Part shown: positions 7,189 to 15,862 of the stretch, one piece after another | How the letters are laid out: each line of letters begins with the position of its first letter | Position numbering within the stretch: position 1 is the stretch's first letter | Source: JBGAQP01 sp044220635 | GTDB lineage: Bacteria > Pseudomonadota > Gammaproteobacteria > Burkholderiales > Usitatibacteraceae | Assembly: GCA_044220635.1 (NCBI GenBank) | Contig: JBGAQP010000001.1 | Location: 146,353-210,352, forward strand | DNA: 64,000 nucleotides | Direction of reading: 5' to 3' | Made by a program: the position numbers and the translations under genes | Notes under the pieces: model-generated | What the model was told of the DNA's origin: nothing | The model's database searches: none | What the model saw: the letters and a program-made list of their open reading frames with translations, nothing else

Positions 7189-7220
7189 TACACTGGGCTC
7201 CGACTTTCCGGTCGGAGCCC
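7189..7220 (+). promoter_or_regulatory. Putative -10 and strong leader hairpin before the dynamin-like gene
   Basis: TACACT (7189-7194) is a good -10, though I see no clear -35. It is immediately followed by GGGCTCCGAC-TTTCCG-GTCGGAGCCC (7195-7220), a perfect 10-bp stem 15 nt before the ATG at 7236. There is no T tract, so a terminator is unlikely. An operator over the start site or a 5' RNA hairpin fits better. Confidence 0.5.
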
Positions 7221-7235
7221 GGTCCCCGTTCGCGC

Positions 7236-9740
7236 ATGACACCCGATTCCGCCTCGAAAACGCGGTTCGAAGCCGAGATCGCCCGCTACAACAAGTGGCG
7301 CGAGGACCTCACGCAGTCGGTGAACGCGTACCACGACTGGCTCGAGGGCAACGGCCAGCTCGACGTCCAGCAGTCGATCCGCTTCTACGACCTGCTCGAG
7401 AACCTGAACAAGGGCCGGCTCATGCTCGCCTTCCTCGCGGAGTTCTCGCGGGGCAAGTCCGAGCTCATCAACGCGCTCTTCTTCTCGAGCTTCAAGGAGC
7501 GGCTCCTGCCCTCCGACGTCGGGCGCACGACGATGTGCCCGACCGAGATCTTCCACGACCCCAGCGAGGAGCCCTACCTCAAGCTCCTGTCGGTCGAGAC
7601 CCGCTACCGCGACGAGTCGATCTCGCAGCTGAAGAACATGCCCGTGGAGTGGAGCAAGATCCGGCTGAACACGGGCTCGGCGCGGGACATGAAGGAGGCG
7701 CTGAAGGCGCTCGCCGACACCAAGCGCGTCTACGCGCTGGAGGCCCGGATGCTCGGCCTCGCGCCGATGCTCAACGAAAAGGGGGAGCTGCCGGGCGAGG
7801 AGGAGCTGGTCGAGGTGCCGGCGTGGCGCTACGCCATGATCAACTACCCGCACCCGCTGCTCACCAACGGGCTCTCCATCCTCGACACGCCCGGCCTCAA
7901 CGCCCTGGGCATGGAGCCCGAGCTCACGGTCTCCACGGTGCCCAACGCGCACGCGATCCTCTTCCTGCTGTCGATCGACACCGGGGTCACCAAGAGCGAC
8001 ATGGAGATCTGGAGCCGCTACGTCCGCCCGGGCCTGCCGCAGAAGATCGCCGTGCTCAACAAGATCGACCTCATGTGGGACGAGCTGAAGACCCCGCAGG
8101 AAGTCGAGCGCGCGATCGCCCGGATGGTGGAGACGACCTCGCAGGCGCTGCAGCTGCCGCGCGAGCGCATCTTCGCGATCTCGGCGCAGAAGGCGCTGCT
8201 CGGCAAGGTGCGCGAGGACGCGGGCCTGGTGAAGAAGAGCGGGATCGAGTCCCTCGAGCGCTTCCTCGCCGACGAGATCGTGCCCATGAAGCGCCAGATC
8301 CTGTGCCGCGCGGTCGTCGGCGAGATCGGCGGCATGATGGCCTCCTCGCGGGCCTCGATCGCCAAGAAGCAGCAGGCGAACCACGGCGAGATCGCCGAGC
8401 TCGCGGGCCTGGTGGGCAAGAGCCGCGACGTGGTGACCAAGCTCTGGCAGCGGATTACCGCCGAGAAGAACGCCTACAACGCGGCCCTCGCCGAGTTCAA
8501 GGTGAACCACGCGCAGTTCGGCGCGAAGCGCGCCGCGCTCATGGACATGCTCAACCCCGTCAAGATGGACGCGATGCTCGCGAAGAGCGCCGAGTCGCTC
8601 GAGGGCTCGTGGATGACGGTCGGGCTGCAGCGCGGGATGCGCGAGCTCGCGAAGCAGATGGCGGAGAACTTCGACGCCGTGTTCGCCGCCTCCGAGGACA
8701 TCAAGAAGCTGATGCAGGGGGTCTACAACACCTTCGTCGAGAAGTTCGGCTTCCAGAAGATGACCATTCCCTCCCTCGACCTGGAGCTGCACAACACCAA
8801 GCTCAAGCTCCTCGTCGCCGAGACCGACGCCTTCAGCCGCGACCCGCTCAACGTCGCGGCCTACAAGAGCTTCTTCGTGAAGAAGTTCTACAACTCGCTC
8901 GTCTCCCAGGCGAGAACGCTCTTCGCCGACGCGCGCACCCAGAGCGAGCGCTGGGTCCAGGCGGTGACGCTGCCGCTGGAGATCCAGATCAAGGACCACA
9001 AGGCGCAGCTGCAGTCGCGCCTCGACAGCCTCGCGAAGATCAACGAGAAGAGCTCCTCGATCAACGAGCAGATGGCGATCCTCAAGGCGGCCGAGGCCGA
9101 GCTCAAGGGGCAGCGCGACATGATCGAGGGGCTGATCGCGAGGGTGTCGCAGCACGAGGCGAAGGCCTCGCTCGCGCCCGAGCCCGCCGCGCCCGCGCCG
9201 ACGCTGCCCGAGACCGAGGTGCCCGCCGAGCTCATGAAGACCACCAAGCTCGCCTTCGAGGCCTCCGCCCGGGCGGCGGCGCGCGCCGCGGCGGCCGCGG
9301 CCCCGGCGCCGGCCCCGGCGAAGCCCGCCGCCCCCGCCGCTCCCGCCGGGCCGCTCATCTCCGACGACTTCATGGCGGCGGAATTCGGCCACCAGGAGGC
9401 GCCCGCGGCCGGGGGCGACGCCCAGCGCACCCAGCGCGTGCCCGCGGCGACGGAAGGCGCGGAGCGCACGCAGCGCCTGTCCACCGCCCAGCCCGAGGGG
9501 GCCGAAAGGACGCAGCGCATGCCCGCCGCGGACGCCCAGCGCACGCAGCGCCTCGGCGAGAGCGAGAAGACGCAGAGGATCGCGTCGCTCGACCCGGGCT
9601 GGCGTCCCGACAGCACCCAGAAGCTCGACCCCGGCGCCGCGGCCTCCGCCGCGGAGACCACCCAGAAGCTCGACGAGTCGATCTGGAAGCTGCAGGAGGC
9701 CCGGCGGATCCTCCAGGGCCTCAATCCCGGGAAGAAGTAG
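7236..9740 (+). CDS. Dynamin-like GTPase with TQ(R/K) repeat tail
   Basis: This 834-residue protein has an N-terminal large-GTPase domain. G1 is AEFSRGKSE (residues 68-76, with Ala where dynamins usually have the first Gly), G3 is DTPG at 217-220 and G4 is NKID at 275-278. A long helical stalk region (about 330-640) with coiled-coil-like stretches follows. The C-terminal part is low-complexity Ala/Pro (about 640-715), then seven T-Q-R/K motifs with threonines at 732, 745, 759, 770, 779, 794 and 809. Bacterial dynamin-like proteins remodel or repair membranes. The tail resembles phospho-threonine/FHA-type targets, but that is inference. No partner dynamin lies beside it; rng converges from the other side. 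Confidence 0.85.
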   Translation: MTPDSASKTRFEAEIARYNKWREDLTQSVNAYHDWLEGNGQLDVQQSIRFYDLLENLNKGRLMLAFLAEFSRGKSELINALFFSSFKERLLPSDVGRTTMCPTEIFHDPSEEPYLKLLSVETRYRDESISQLKNMPVEWSKIRLNTGSARDMKEALKALADTKRVYALEARMLGLAPMLNEKGELPGEEELVEVPAWRYAMINYPHPLLTNGLSILDTPGLNALGMEPELTVSTVPNAHAILFLLSIDTGVTKSDMEIWSRYVRPGLPQKIAVLNKIDLMWDELKTPQEVERAIARMVETTSQALQLPRERIFAISAQKALLGKVREDAGLVKKSGIESLERFLADEIVPMKRQILCRAVVGEIGGMMASSRASIAKKQQANHGEIAELAGLVGKSRDVVTKLWQRITAEKNAYNAALAEFKVNHAQFGAKRAALMDMLNPVKMDAMLAKSAESLEGSWMTVGLQRGMRELAKQMAENFDAVFAASEDIKKLMQGVYNTFVEKFGFQKMTIPSLDLELHNTKLKLLVAETDAFSRDPLNVAAYKSFFVKKFYNSLVSQARTLFADARTQSERWVQAVTLPLEIQIKDHKAQLQSRLDSLAKINEKSSSINEQMAILKAAEAELKGQRDMIEGLIARVSQHEAKASLAPEPAAPAPTLPETEVPAELMKTTKLAFEASARAAARAAAAAAPAPAPAKPAAPAAPAGPLISDDFMAAEFGHQEAPAAGGDAQRTQRVPAATEGAERTQRLSTAQPEGAERTQRMPAADAQRTQRLGESEKTQRIASLDPGWRPDSTQKLDPGAAASAAETTQKLDESIWKLQEARRILQGLNPGKK

Positions 9741-9762
9741 CCGCCCCCGAACGGCCCGGCCG

Positions 9763-11217
9763 CTACACCAGGATCACGTCGTACTGCTCCTGCATGTAGG
9801 CCGTCTCCACCTGCATCGAGATGGGCTTGCCGATGAAGTCGCCGAGCTGCGTGAGGCTCGCCGACTCGTCCTCGAGGAAGAGGTCGATCACCTTCTGGGA
9901 GGCGAGGATGCGGTACTCCTTCGCGCCGAACTGCCGGTCGGCGCGCAGGATCTCGCGCAGGATCTCGTAGCAGATCGTCTGGCCGGTCTTGAGCTCCCCG
10001 CGCCCCTCGCACACGGGGCAGGCCTCGCAGAGCACGTGGGCGAGGGACTCGCGCGTCCTCTTGCGCGTCATCTCGACGAGCCCGAGCTGCGTGAACCCGT
10101 TGACGGTGATCCGCGTGCGGTCCTTGGCGAGCGCCTTGCGCAGCTCCGCGAGCACCGCGTCGCGGTGCTCCTCGCTGTCCATGTCGATGAAGTCGACGAT
10201 GATGATCCCGCCGAGGTTCCGGAGCCGCAGCTGGCGCGCGATCGCCTGCGCGGCCTCGAGGTTGGTCTTGAAGATCGTGTCGTCGAAGGAGCGCCCCGAG
10301 ACGAAGCCGCCGGTGTTCACGTCGACCGTCGTGAGCGCCTCCGTCTGGTCGATGATCACGTAGCCGCCGCTCTTGAGGTCCACGCGGCGCGCAAGCGCGC
10401 GCTCGATCTCGTCCTCGACGGCGAAGAGGTCGAAGAGGGGGCGCTCGCCGCCGTAGTGCTCGAGGATGGGCACGGCCGGCCGGATGTAGCGCGAGGCGAA
10501 CTCCTGCATCCTCAAGAAGGTCTCGCGCGAATCCACGATGATGCGCTCCGTGGAATCCGACACGAGGTCGCGCAGCACCCGGGTCGCGAGCGAGAGGTCC
10601 TGGTAGAGCAGGGCCTGCGGGGGCGCGGTCGTGGCCGAGTGCTGGATCTGCTTCCAGAGCGTGACGAGGTAGTCGATGTCGGCGCGCAGCTCGGACTCTC
10701 CGGCCGCCTCCGCGACGGTGCGCACGATGAAGCCGCCGGACTCGCCCTCGGGGATCAGCGCGTGGAGCTTCTCGCGCAGGCTCTCGCGCTCGGCCTCGTC
10801 CTCGATGCGCTGCGAGATGCCGATGTGCGGGTCCTGCGGCAGGTAGACGAGCAATCGCCCGGCGATCGAGACCTGCGTGGACAGCCGCGCCCCCTTGGAG
10901 CCGATCGGGTCCTTCACGACCTGCACGAGCAGCGTCTGGCCCTCGGAGAGGATGCGCTCGATGGGGCGGTCGGCGCCGCCGTTGGCGCGGTCCATTCGGA
11001 TGTCGGCCACGTGGAGGAACGCGGCGCGCGCGAGCCCGATCTCCACGAACGCCGACTGCATGCCGGGCAGGACCCGGCACACGCGCCCGAGGTAGATGTT
11101 GCCCACGATGCCGCGGCTCGAGCCCCGCTCGACGTGCAGCTCCTGCACCGTGCCCTGCTCGGTGACCGCGACCCGCGTCTCCTGCGGGGTGACGTTGATG
11201 AGGATCTGCTCGTTCAC
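9763..11217 (-). CDS. rng: Ribonuclease G
   Basis: This 484-residue endoribonuclease of the RNase E/G family matures 16S rRNA 5' ends and takes part in mRNA decay. The N-terminal S1-type domain (GNIYLGRVCRVLPGMQSAFVEIG) comes first, then the RNase H-like and DNase I-like core with the Mg-binding segments DVNTGG and FIDM, and the Zn-link motif CPVCEGRG, a CxxC-type motif used for dimerisation. There is no long C-terminal scaffold, which separates it from RNase E. It lies downstream of maf in the leuS-maf gene run, separated by a REP-like repeat. Confidence 0.95.
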   Translation of the reverse strand: MNEQILINVTPQETRVAVTEQGTVQELHVERGSSRGIVGNIYLGRVCRVLPGMQSAFVEIGLARAAFLHVADIRMDRANGGADRPIERILSEGQTLLVQVVKDPIGSKGARLSTQVSIAGRLLVYLPQDPHIGISQRIEDEAERESLREKLHALIPEGESGGFIVRTVAEAAGESELRADIDYLVTLWKQIQHSATTAPPQALLYQDLSLATRVLRDLVSDSTERIIVDSRETFLRMQEFASRYIRPAVPILEHYGGERPLFDLFAVEDEIERALARRVDLKSGGYVIIDQTEALTTVDVNTGGFVSGRSFDDTIFKTNLEAAQAIARQLRLRNLGGIIIVDFIDMDSEEHRDAVLAELRKALAKDRTRITVNGFTQLGLVEMTRKRTRESLAHVLCEACPVCEGRGELKTGQTICYEILREILRADRQFGAKEYRILASQKVIDLFLEDESASLTQLGDFIGKPISMQVETAYMQEQYDVILV

Positions 11218-11224
11218 GTTTCCT

Positions 11225-11257
11225 CCCTCTGCCTGGGCAGAGGGTCGGGGCGAGGGT
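11225..11257 (+). repeat. REP-like palindromic repeat between rng and maf
   Basis: CCCTCTGCC-TG-GGCAGAGGG (11225-11244), a perfect 9-bp stem, followed by TCGGGGCGAGGGTGGG. This CCCTCY...RGAGGG stem plus CGGGGYGAGGG tail recurs at 29411, 39868, 42293 (inverted), 49066 and, as a half element, at 49446. It may also end or attenuate the upstream operon before rng. Confidence 0.7.
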
Positions 11258-11284
11258 GGGAGAGGGGGCCGGGACGAGGCTGCA

Positions 11285-11899
11285 TCATGGCACGGCCACC
11301 CCGAATTCTCGCAGGAGCGCCGCCGTTTCGAAAAGCGGCAGGCCCATGACGCCCGTGTAGCTGCCCTCGAGGCGCCCGACGAAGGCGCCCGCGCGGCCCT
11401 GGATGCCGTAGGCGCCGGCCTTGTCGTAGGGCTCGCCGGTCTGCGCGTAGGCGCGGATGCGCTCCGCCGAGAGCTCGCCGAAGGTCACGAGGGACTCGCT
11501 CACCGCCATCTCGAGGCGCCCCTCGAAGGCCACGGCCACCGCGGTGAGCACCCGGTGGCGCGTCCCCGAGAGAGCGCCGAGGATGCGCTCGGCGTCCGCC
11601 CGGTCCGCGGGCTTGCCGAGGATCTCGTCGCCGAGCGCGACCGTGGTGTCCGCGGCGAGGGCGGGCATTCGCCGCAGGCCCTTTCGCATCAGCACGCGCT
11701 GCCAGGCCGCTGCGGCCTTGGCGCGCGCGACGCGCCGCACGTAGTCGCCCGGCGCCTCGCCGGGCAGCGCGTCCTCCGAGGTCTCGGGGTCCGCGCGCGC
11801 GCCCTCGCGGAAGAGGAGCGGCTCGAAACGCACGCCGATCTGCGCGAGGAGCTCCCGGCGCCGGGGGCTGCGCGAGGCGAGGTAGATCGCGCGGCTCAT
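11285..11899 (-). CDS. maf: Maf-family nucleoside triphosphate pyrophosphatase
   Basis: A 204-residue Maf/HAM1-fold enzyme that hydrolyses non-canonical or excess NTPs (dTTP/UTP-type in the YhdE subfamily) and is linked to septum inhibition. The N-terminal LASRSPRRRELLAQIG motif binds phosphate. The catalytic ADTTVALGDEILGKP segment follows, and the C-terminal GIQGRAGAFVGRLEGSYTGVMGLPL is diagnostic. The ATG overlaps the rlmH stop by ATGA, so translation is likely coupled. The gene position after rlmH is conserved in betaproteobacteria. Confidence 0.93.
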   Translation of the reverse strand: MSRAIYLASRSPRRRELLAQIGVRFEPLLFREGARADPETSEDALPGEAPGDYVRRVARAKAAAAWQRVLMRKGLRRMPALAADTTVALGDEILGKPADRADAERILGALSGTRHRVLTAVAVAFEGRLEMAVSESLVTFGELSAERIRAYAQTGEPYDKAGAYGIQGRAGAFVGRLEGSYTGVMGLPLFETAALLREFGVAVP

Positions 11900-12366
11900 T
11901 CGCGGTGGTAGGGATGCCCGGCGAGGATCGACCAGGCGCGGTAGAGCTGCTCGGCGAGGACCACGCGCACGAGGGCGTGGGGCAGCGTGAGCGCGGAGAG
12001 CGAGACGAGCTTGTCGGCCTTCTCGCGAACCGCCTCCGAAAGGCCCTCCGCGCCGCCGATCGCGAACGCGGGGTGGGCGCCGTCGCGCATCCAGGCGGCG
12101 AGCATCACCGCGAGGCCCTGGGTCGTGACCGCGCGCCCGCGCTCGTCGAGGGCGAGGAGGGTCGCGCCCGCGGGGATCGCCGCGAGGATGCGCTCGCCCT
12201 CGATCGCCTTCGCCTTCCCGGCGTCCTTGCCGGGCCCGCCCCCGGAGGGCTTGAGCTCCACGAGCTCGAGGCGGATCTCCGGCGGCATCCGGCGCGCGTA
12301 TTCCTGGAATCCCTCCTGGATCCAGGAGGGCATCCGGTGGCCCACCGAGACGATGGTCACGCGCAC
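11896..12366 (-). CDS. rlmH: RlmH, 23S rRNA pseudouridine-1915 N3-methyltransferase
   Basis: A 156-residue SPOUT-fold methyltransferase that methylates pseudouridine 1915 of 23S rRNA in assembled 70S ribosomes. The trefoil-knot SAM site (LLALDERGRAVTTQGLA, FAIGGAEGLS, then SLSALTLPHALVRVVLAEQLYRA) and the C-terminal HPYHRE are intact. I chose the GTG at 12366 because MRVTIVSVGHRMP then has the same N-terminal length as E. coli RlmH. A second GTG at 12360 is possible. It starts 11 bp after rsfS. Confidence 0.93.
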   Translation of the reverse strand: MRVTIVSVGHRMPSWIQEGFQEYARRMPPEIRLELVELKPSGGGPGKDAGKAKAIEGERILAAIPAGATLLALDERGRAVTTQGLAVMLAAWMRDGAHPAFAIGGAEGLSEAVREKADKLVSLSALTLPHALVRVVLAEQLYRAWSILAGHPYHRE

Positions 12367-12377
12367 GGGGCCGGGTC

Positions 12378-12887
12378 TCAGGCGGCCTTGCGCCGCGCCT
12401 TCGGCTTCGATTTCGCGGCGGGAGGCTTCGCCGCCTTCTTCGCCGTCTTCTTCCTGCCCGCCGGGGCCTTCGCGGCCTTGCGCCGCGCGCCGGGCGCGAT
12501 CGCCGGAAGCGCCGCGACGGGCACCGAGGGATTCACGGGCTCGTCGAAGCGCCCCTCCCCCCAGAGCTCCTCGAGGTTGTAGTAGGCGCGCACGGCCGGC
12601 TGCATCACGTGGGCGACCACGTCGCCCGTGTCCACGAGGATCCACTCGCCCGACTCCTCGCCCTCGACGCCGACGATGGGCGCGCCCGCCTCGCGCAGCC
12701 TGTCGCGCACGTGGCGCGCGAGCGCCTTGGTCTGGCGCGCGGAGTCCGCGCTCGCGATCACGATCCAGTCGAAGACGGAAGTGATCCTGCGCACGTCGAT
12801 GGCGAGGATGTCGTGCGCCTTGATGTCCTCGAGGGCGGCGACGACGAGCTTCTTTCGGGCGAGGGTGGAGAGCGCGCGTTTCTTCAC
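12378..12887 (-). CDS. rsfS: Ribosomal silencing factor RsfS with Lys/Ala-rich tail
   Basis: RsfS binds ribosomal protein uL14 and blocks subunit joining in slow growth. The core (about residues 1-120) carries DIKAHDILAIDV, FDWIVIASADSARQTKALA and GEWILVDTGDVVAHVM. The protein is 169 residues, longer than the usual 105-120. The extra C-terminal 45 residues are almost entirely Lys, Arg, Ala and Pro (AGRKKTAKKAAKPPAAK), a histone-H1-like tail that probably binds RNA or DNA. The GTG start overlaps the nadD stop (GTGA). The nadD-rsfS-rlmH order is standard. Confidence 0.92.
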   Translation of the reverse strand: MKKRALSTLARKKLVVAALEDIKAHDILAIDVRRITSVFDWIVIASADSARQTKALARHVRDRLREAGAPIVGVEGEESGEWILVDTGDVVAHVMQPAVRAYYNLEELWGEGRFDEPVNPSVPVAALPAIAPGARRKAAKAPAGRKKTAKKAAKPPAAKSKPKARRKAA

Positions 12888-13540
12888 GGGGCCTTGGCGT
12901 AGAGCTGGTGGGAGCGGATGTAGTCGACCACGGGGTCGGGCGCGAGGTAGCGCAGGGAGGCACCCTCGGCGGCGAGCGCGCGCATCGAGGTCGAGGAGAT
13001 GGCGAGCGGGGTCATCGCGAAGGTCATGACCTTGCCCGCGGGCGAGGCCTGGAGCTCGCGCAGGCTCAGCGTGATGCGCGGCCAGACATCGCGGGGGAAC
13101 GCCCCGGGGCCCTTCGTGGCCCATTCGCGGTCGTCGCCGCGGATCGCGACCGCGAAGTGCGCGAGCTCGAAGAGCTCCGTCCAGCGGTGCCAGGTGTCGA
13201 TCCTCGCGAACGAGTCCGATCCCGCGAGGAAGACGAGCGGGGCCTGCGGGCCGCGCTCGGCGCGGATCTCGGCGAGGGTGTCCACGGTGTAGCTCGGGCC
13301 CGCGCGGCGGATCTCGCGGTCGTCGACGTCGAAGCGCGCGTCGCGGGCCGTGGCGAGCTTGAGCATCGTCAGGCGCTCGGCGGCGCTCGCGAGCGGGGCG
13401 CGCCCCCGCTGCCAGGGCTCGCCCGCGGGGATGAACACCACGCGCCCGAGCCCGAAGGCCTCGGCGAGCTCCGTGGCGAGCCGCAGGTGCCCGAAATGGA
13501 CCGGGTCGAAGGTGCCGCCGAAGAGTCCGGTCGCGGCCAA
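12884..13540 (-). CDS. nadD: Nicotinate-mononucleotide adenylyltransferase
   Basis: A 218-residue nucleotidyltransferase that makes deamido-NAD from nicotinate mononucleotide and ATP, late in NAD synthesis. The GGTFDPVHFGHLRLA motif contains the ATP-binding HxGH. RRAGPSYTVDTL and the C-terminal ISSTSMR motif (ISSTxIR in the family) complete the active site. It starts 1 bp after the proA stop and overlaps rsfS downstream, so it is in the middle of a tightly packed operon. Confidence 0.95.
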   Translation of the reverse strand: MAATGLFGGTFDPVHFGHLRLATELAEAFGLGRVVFIPAGEPWQRGRAPLASAAERLTMLKLATARDARFDVDDREIRRAGPSYTVDTLAEIRAERGPQAPLVFLAGSDSFARIDTWHRWTELFELAHFAVAIRGDDREWATKGPGAFPRDVWPRITLSLRELQASPAGKVMTFAMTPLAISSTSMRALAAEGASLRYLAPDPVVDYIRSHQLYAKAP

Positions 13541-13541
13541 G

Positions 13542-14834
13542 TCAGCTGCGCACCTGCCCGTCGCCCAGCACGATCCACTTCTGCGAGGTGAGTCCCTCGA
13601 GGCCCACGGGGCCGCGGGCGTGGAGCTTGTTGGTCGAGATGCCGATCTCCGCGCCCAGGCCGTACTCGAAGCCGTCGGCGAAACGGGTCGAGGCGTTGAC
13701 CATGACGCTCGCGGAGTCGACCTCGCGCAGGAAGCGCTGCGCCCGCGACCAGTCCGCCGTGACGATCGCGTCCGTGTGCTGCGAGCCGTAGGCCGCGATG
13801 TGCGCGATCGCCTCCTCGAGGCCCGCCACCACGCGGATCGCGACGATGGGGGCGAGGTACTCCGCGAACCAGTCCTCCTCGGTGGCGTCCCTGAGCTTCT
13901 TCAGGCCGGCGCGGGCGAGGATCGCCTTCGACTGCGCGCAGCAACGCATCTCCACGCCCTTCTCCGCGAAGCGCCGCCCGATGGCGGGCAGCGCATCGGA
14001 GGCGATCTCGGCGGCGACCAGCAAGGTCTCCATGGTGTTGCAGGTGCCGAAGCGCTGCGTCTTCGCGTTGTCGGCGATGGCGAGCGCCATCGCGGGGTCC
14101 GCCCCCGCGTCGACGTAGACGTGGCACACGCCGTCGAGGTGCCTGATCACGGGCACGCGGGCCTCGCGCGAGATGCGCTCGACGAGGCTCTTGCCCCCGC
14201 GCGGCACGATCACGTCGATCCAGCGCTCGGCGGCGATCAGCTCGCCCACCGCCGCGCGGTCGGTCGTGCCCACGAGCTGGATCGCGGCCTCCGGCAATCC
14301 CGCCGCCTTGAGCCCGAGGTGCAGGCAGGCGGCGATCGCCTGGTTCGAGTGCAGCGACTCGCTGCCGCCGCGCAGGATGGCGGCGTTGCCCGACTTGAGG
14401 CACAGCGCTCCCGCGTCGGCGGTCACGTCGGGGCGCGACTCGTAGATGATGCCCACCACCCCCAGGGGCACGCGCATGCGCCCGACCTGGATCCCCGAGG
14501 GGCGGTAGCGCAGCTCCGTGACCTCGCCGACGGGATCGGCGAGCCGCGCCACCTGGCGCAGGCCCTCGGCCATCTCCTCGACGGCCTTCGCCGTGAGCTT
14601 CAGGCGGTCGATGAAGGCGTCGTCGTTGCCCTCGGCGCGGGCCGCCTTCACGTCGCGGGCGTTGGCCGAGAGGATCGTCTTCTCGCGGTCGACGAGCGCC
14701 CCGGCGGCGACCTCGAGCGCGCGGTTCTTCGCCGCGGTCGCCGCGCGCGAGATCTCGCGGCTCGCCCCGCGGGCGGCCTCGCCCAGCGCCTGCACCATCG
14801 CGCGGATCTCGGGGGGGGTCGTGGCGTCGTTCAT
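13542..14834 (-). CDS. proA: Gamma-glutamyl phosphate reductase
   Basis: A 430-residue NADPH-dependent aldehyde-dehydrogenase-fold enzyme for the second step of proline synthesis. Diagnostic segments include GVVGIIYESRPDVTADAGALCLKSGNA, VPRGGKSLVERI, the catalytic cysteine in KTQRFGTCNTMETLLV, and GLGAEIGISTNKLHARGPVGLEGLTSQKW near the end. I start at the ATG giving MNDATTPPE; the frame continues upstream without a better start. The partner proB is not in this window, and proC is at 3663. Confidence 0.95.
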   Translation of the reverse strand: MNDATTPPEIRAMVQALGEAARGASREISRAATAAKNRALEVAAGALVDREKTILSANARDVKAARAEGNDDAFIDRLKLTAKAVEEMAEGLRQVARLADPVGEVTELRYRPSGIQVGRMRVPLGVVGIIYESRPDVTADAGALCLKSGNAAILRGGSESLHSNQAIAACLHLGLKAAGLPEAAIQLVGTTDRAAVGELIAAERWIDVIVPRGGKSLVERISREARVPVIRHLDGVCHVYVDAGADPAMALAIADNAKTQRFGTCNTMETLLVAAEIASDALPAIGRRFAEKGVEMRCCAQSKAILARAGLKKLRDATEEDWFAEYLAPIVAIRVVAGLEEAIAHIAAYGSQHTDAIVTADWSRAQRFLREVDSASVMVNASTRFADGFEYGLGAEIGISTNKLHARGPVGLEGLTSQKWIVLGDGQVRS

Positions 14835-14862
14835 GTGGGTGTCCGGTGTCGGGTCCCGGCGC

Positions 14863-15861
14863 TCAGGCGGCGATCCCCAGGGCGGGCTTGCCGGCGAGGG
14901 CGAGCGCGAGCTCGAGCATTTCGTCCCAGGCATCGCCCGTCTCGACGCCTTTAATCATGCGGTCGATCCGGTGGGCCCGCAAGAGTTGCGCGGCGAGCGC
15001 GCCGCGGTCCAGGCGCCGCGCCGTGGCGGCGAGCGCCTGCGCCCGCTCGGGCGGCATCCAGCGCCGCGGCCGCTGGCCCGAGGCGATCGCGAGGAGCGAG
15101 CGCAGCTCCTCGGCGAGCGTCCAGAGCGCGAGCAAGGCGGGCTCGCCCTCGGCCTCGAGGGAGGCGACCGCGCGGGCGATGCGCGCGGCGTCCCCGGCGT
15201 GGATCGCCTCGAGAAGCTGGTCGCGCTCGAAGCGCGAGACGTCGGTGACCGCCTCGCGGATCGATTCGAGGGCGATCTCGCCCGCGGGCAGCAGGAGGGC
15301 GAGCTTCTCGACCTCCTGCTTCGCGGCGAGGAGGTTGCCCTCGACCCGCTCGGCGAGCCACTCGAGCGTCTCGAGGGCGGCCCGCTGGCCCTGTTGCGCG
15401 AGCCGCTCGGCGAGCCACTGCGGCAGCTCGTCGCGCGAGACCGGCTTCGCCTCCACGACCACGCCGGCGGCGTCGAGCGCGCCGAACCACGCGGTCTTCA
15501 GGGCCTGCCAGTCGAGCTCGGGCAGGAGCACGAGCGTCACCGCATCCTCCGGAAGCCGCGCGCAATACGCCTCGATCGCCCGGCCGCCTTCCGTCCCGGG
15601 CTTGCCCGTCGGGATGCGGATCTCGATGAGGCGCCTGGCGGCGAAGAGCGAGAGGTTGGCGCCCGAGGCGGCGAGCCGGGACCAGTCGCAGCCGGGCTCC
15701 GCGGTGAAGACCTCGCGCTCGGCGCAGCCCTCGCGGCGCGCCGCCTCGCGCAGGCGGTCGGCGGCCTCGAGCGCGAGCAGCGCCTCGGCGCCGTGGATCG
15801 CGTAAAGCGCTCCCAGGCCCTTCTTCAGGTGGCTCGCGAGGCCCTTCGTGGCGATGCGCAC
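14863..15861 (-). CDS. holA: DNA polymerase III delta subunit
   Basis: This 332-residue clamp-loader subunit opens the beta sliding clamp. It has the weak AAA-like N-terminal fold without a Walker A motif (ALYAIHGAEALLALEAADRLR), the helical lid region with NLLAAKQEVEKLALLL, and the C-terminal collar domain. Length and motifs match HolA. It lies between lptE (1 bp upstream) and proA, a conserved arrangement in beta- and gammaproteobacteria. Confidence 0.93.
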   Translation of the reverse strand: MRIATKGLASHLKKGLGALYAIHGAEALLALEAADRLREAARREGCAEREVFTAEPGCDWSRLAASGANLSLFAARRLIEIRIPTGKPGTEGGRAIEAYCARLPEDAVTLVLLPELDWQALKTAWFGALDAAGVVVEAKPVSRDELPQWLAERLAQQGQRAALETLEWLAERVEGNLLAAKQEVEKLALLLPAGEIALESIREAVTDVSRFERDQLLEAIHAGDAARIARAVASLEAEGEPALLALWTLAEELRSLLAIASGQRPRRWMPPERAQALAATARRLDRGALAAQLLRAHRIDRMIKGVETGDAWDEMLELALALAGKPALGIAA

Positions 15862-15862
15862 C

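Noticed and set aside
6813..9392. Long open frame (859 codons) antisense to the dynamin-like gene
   Set aside because: Composition is Leu/Arg/Gly/His-rich shadow coding; the sense strand has GTPase motifs and normal codon use.
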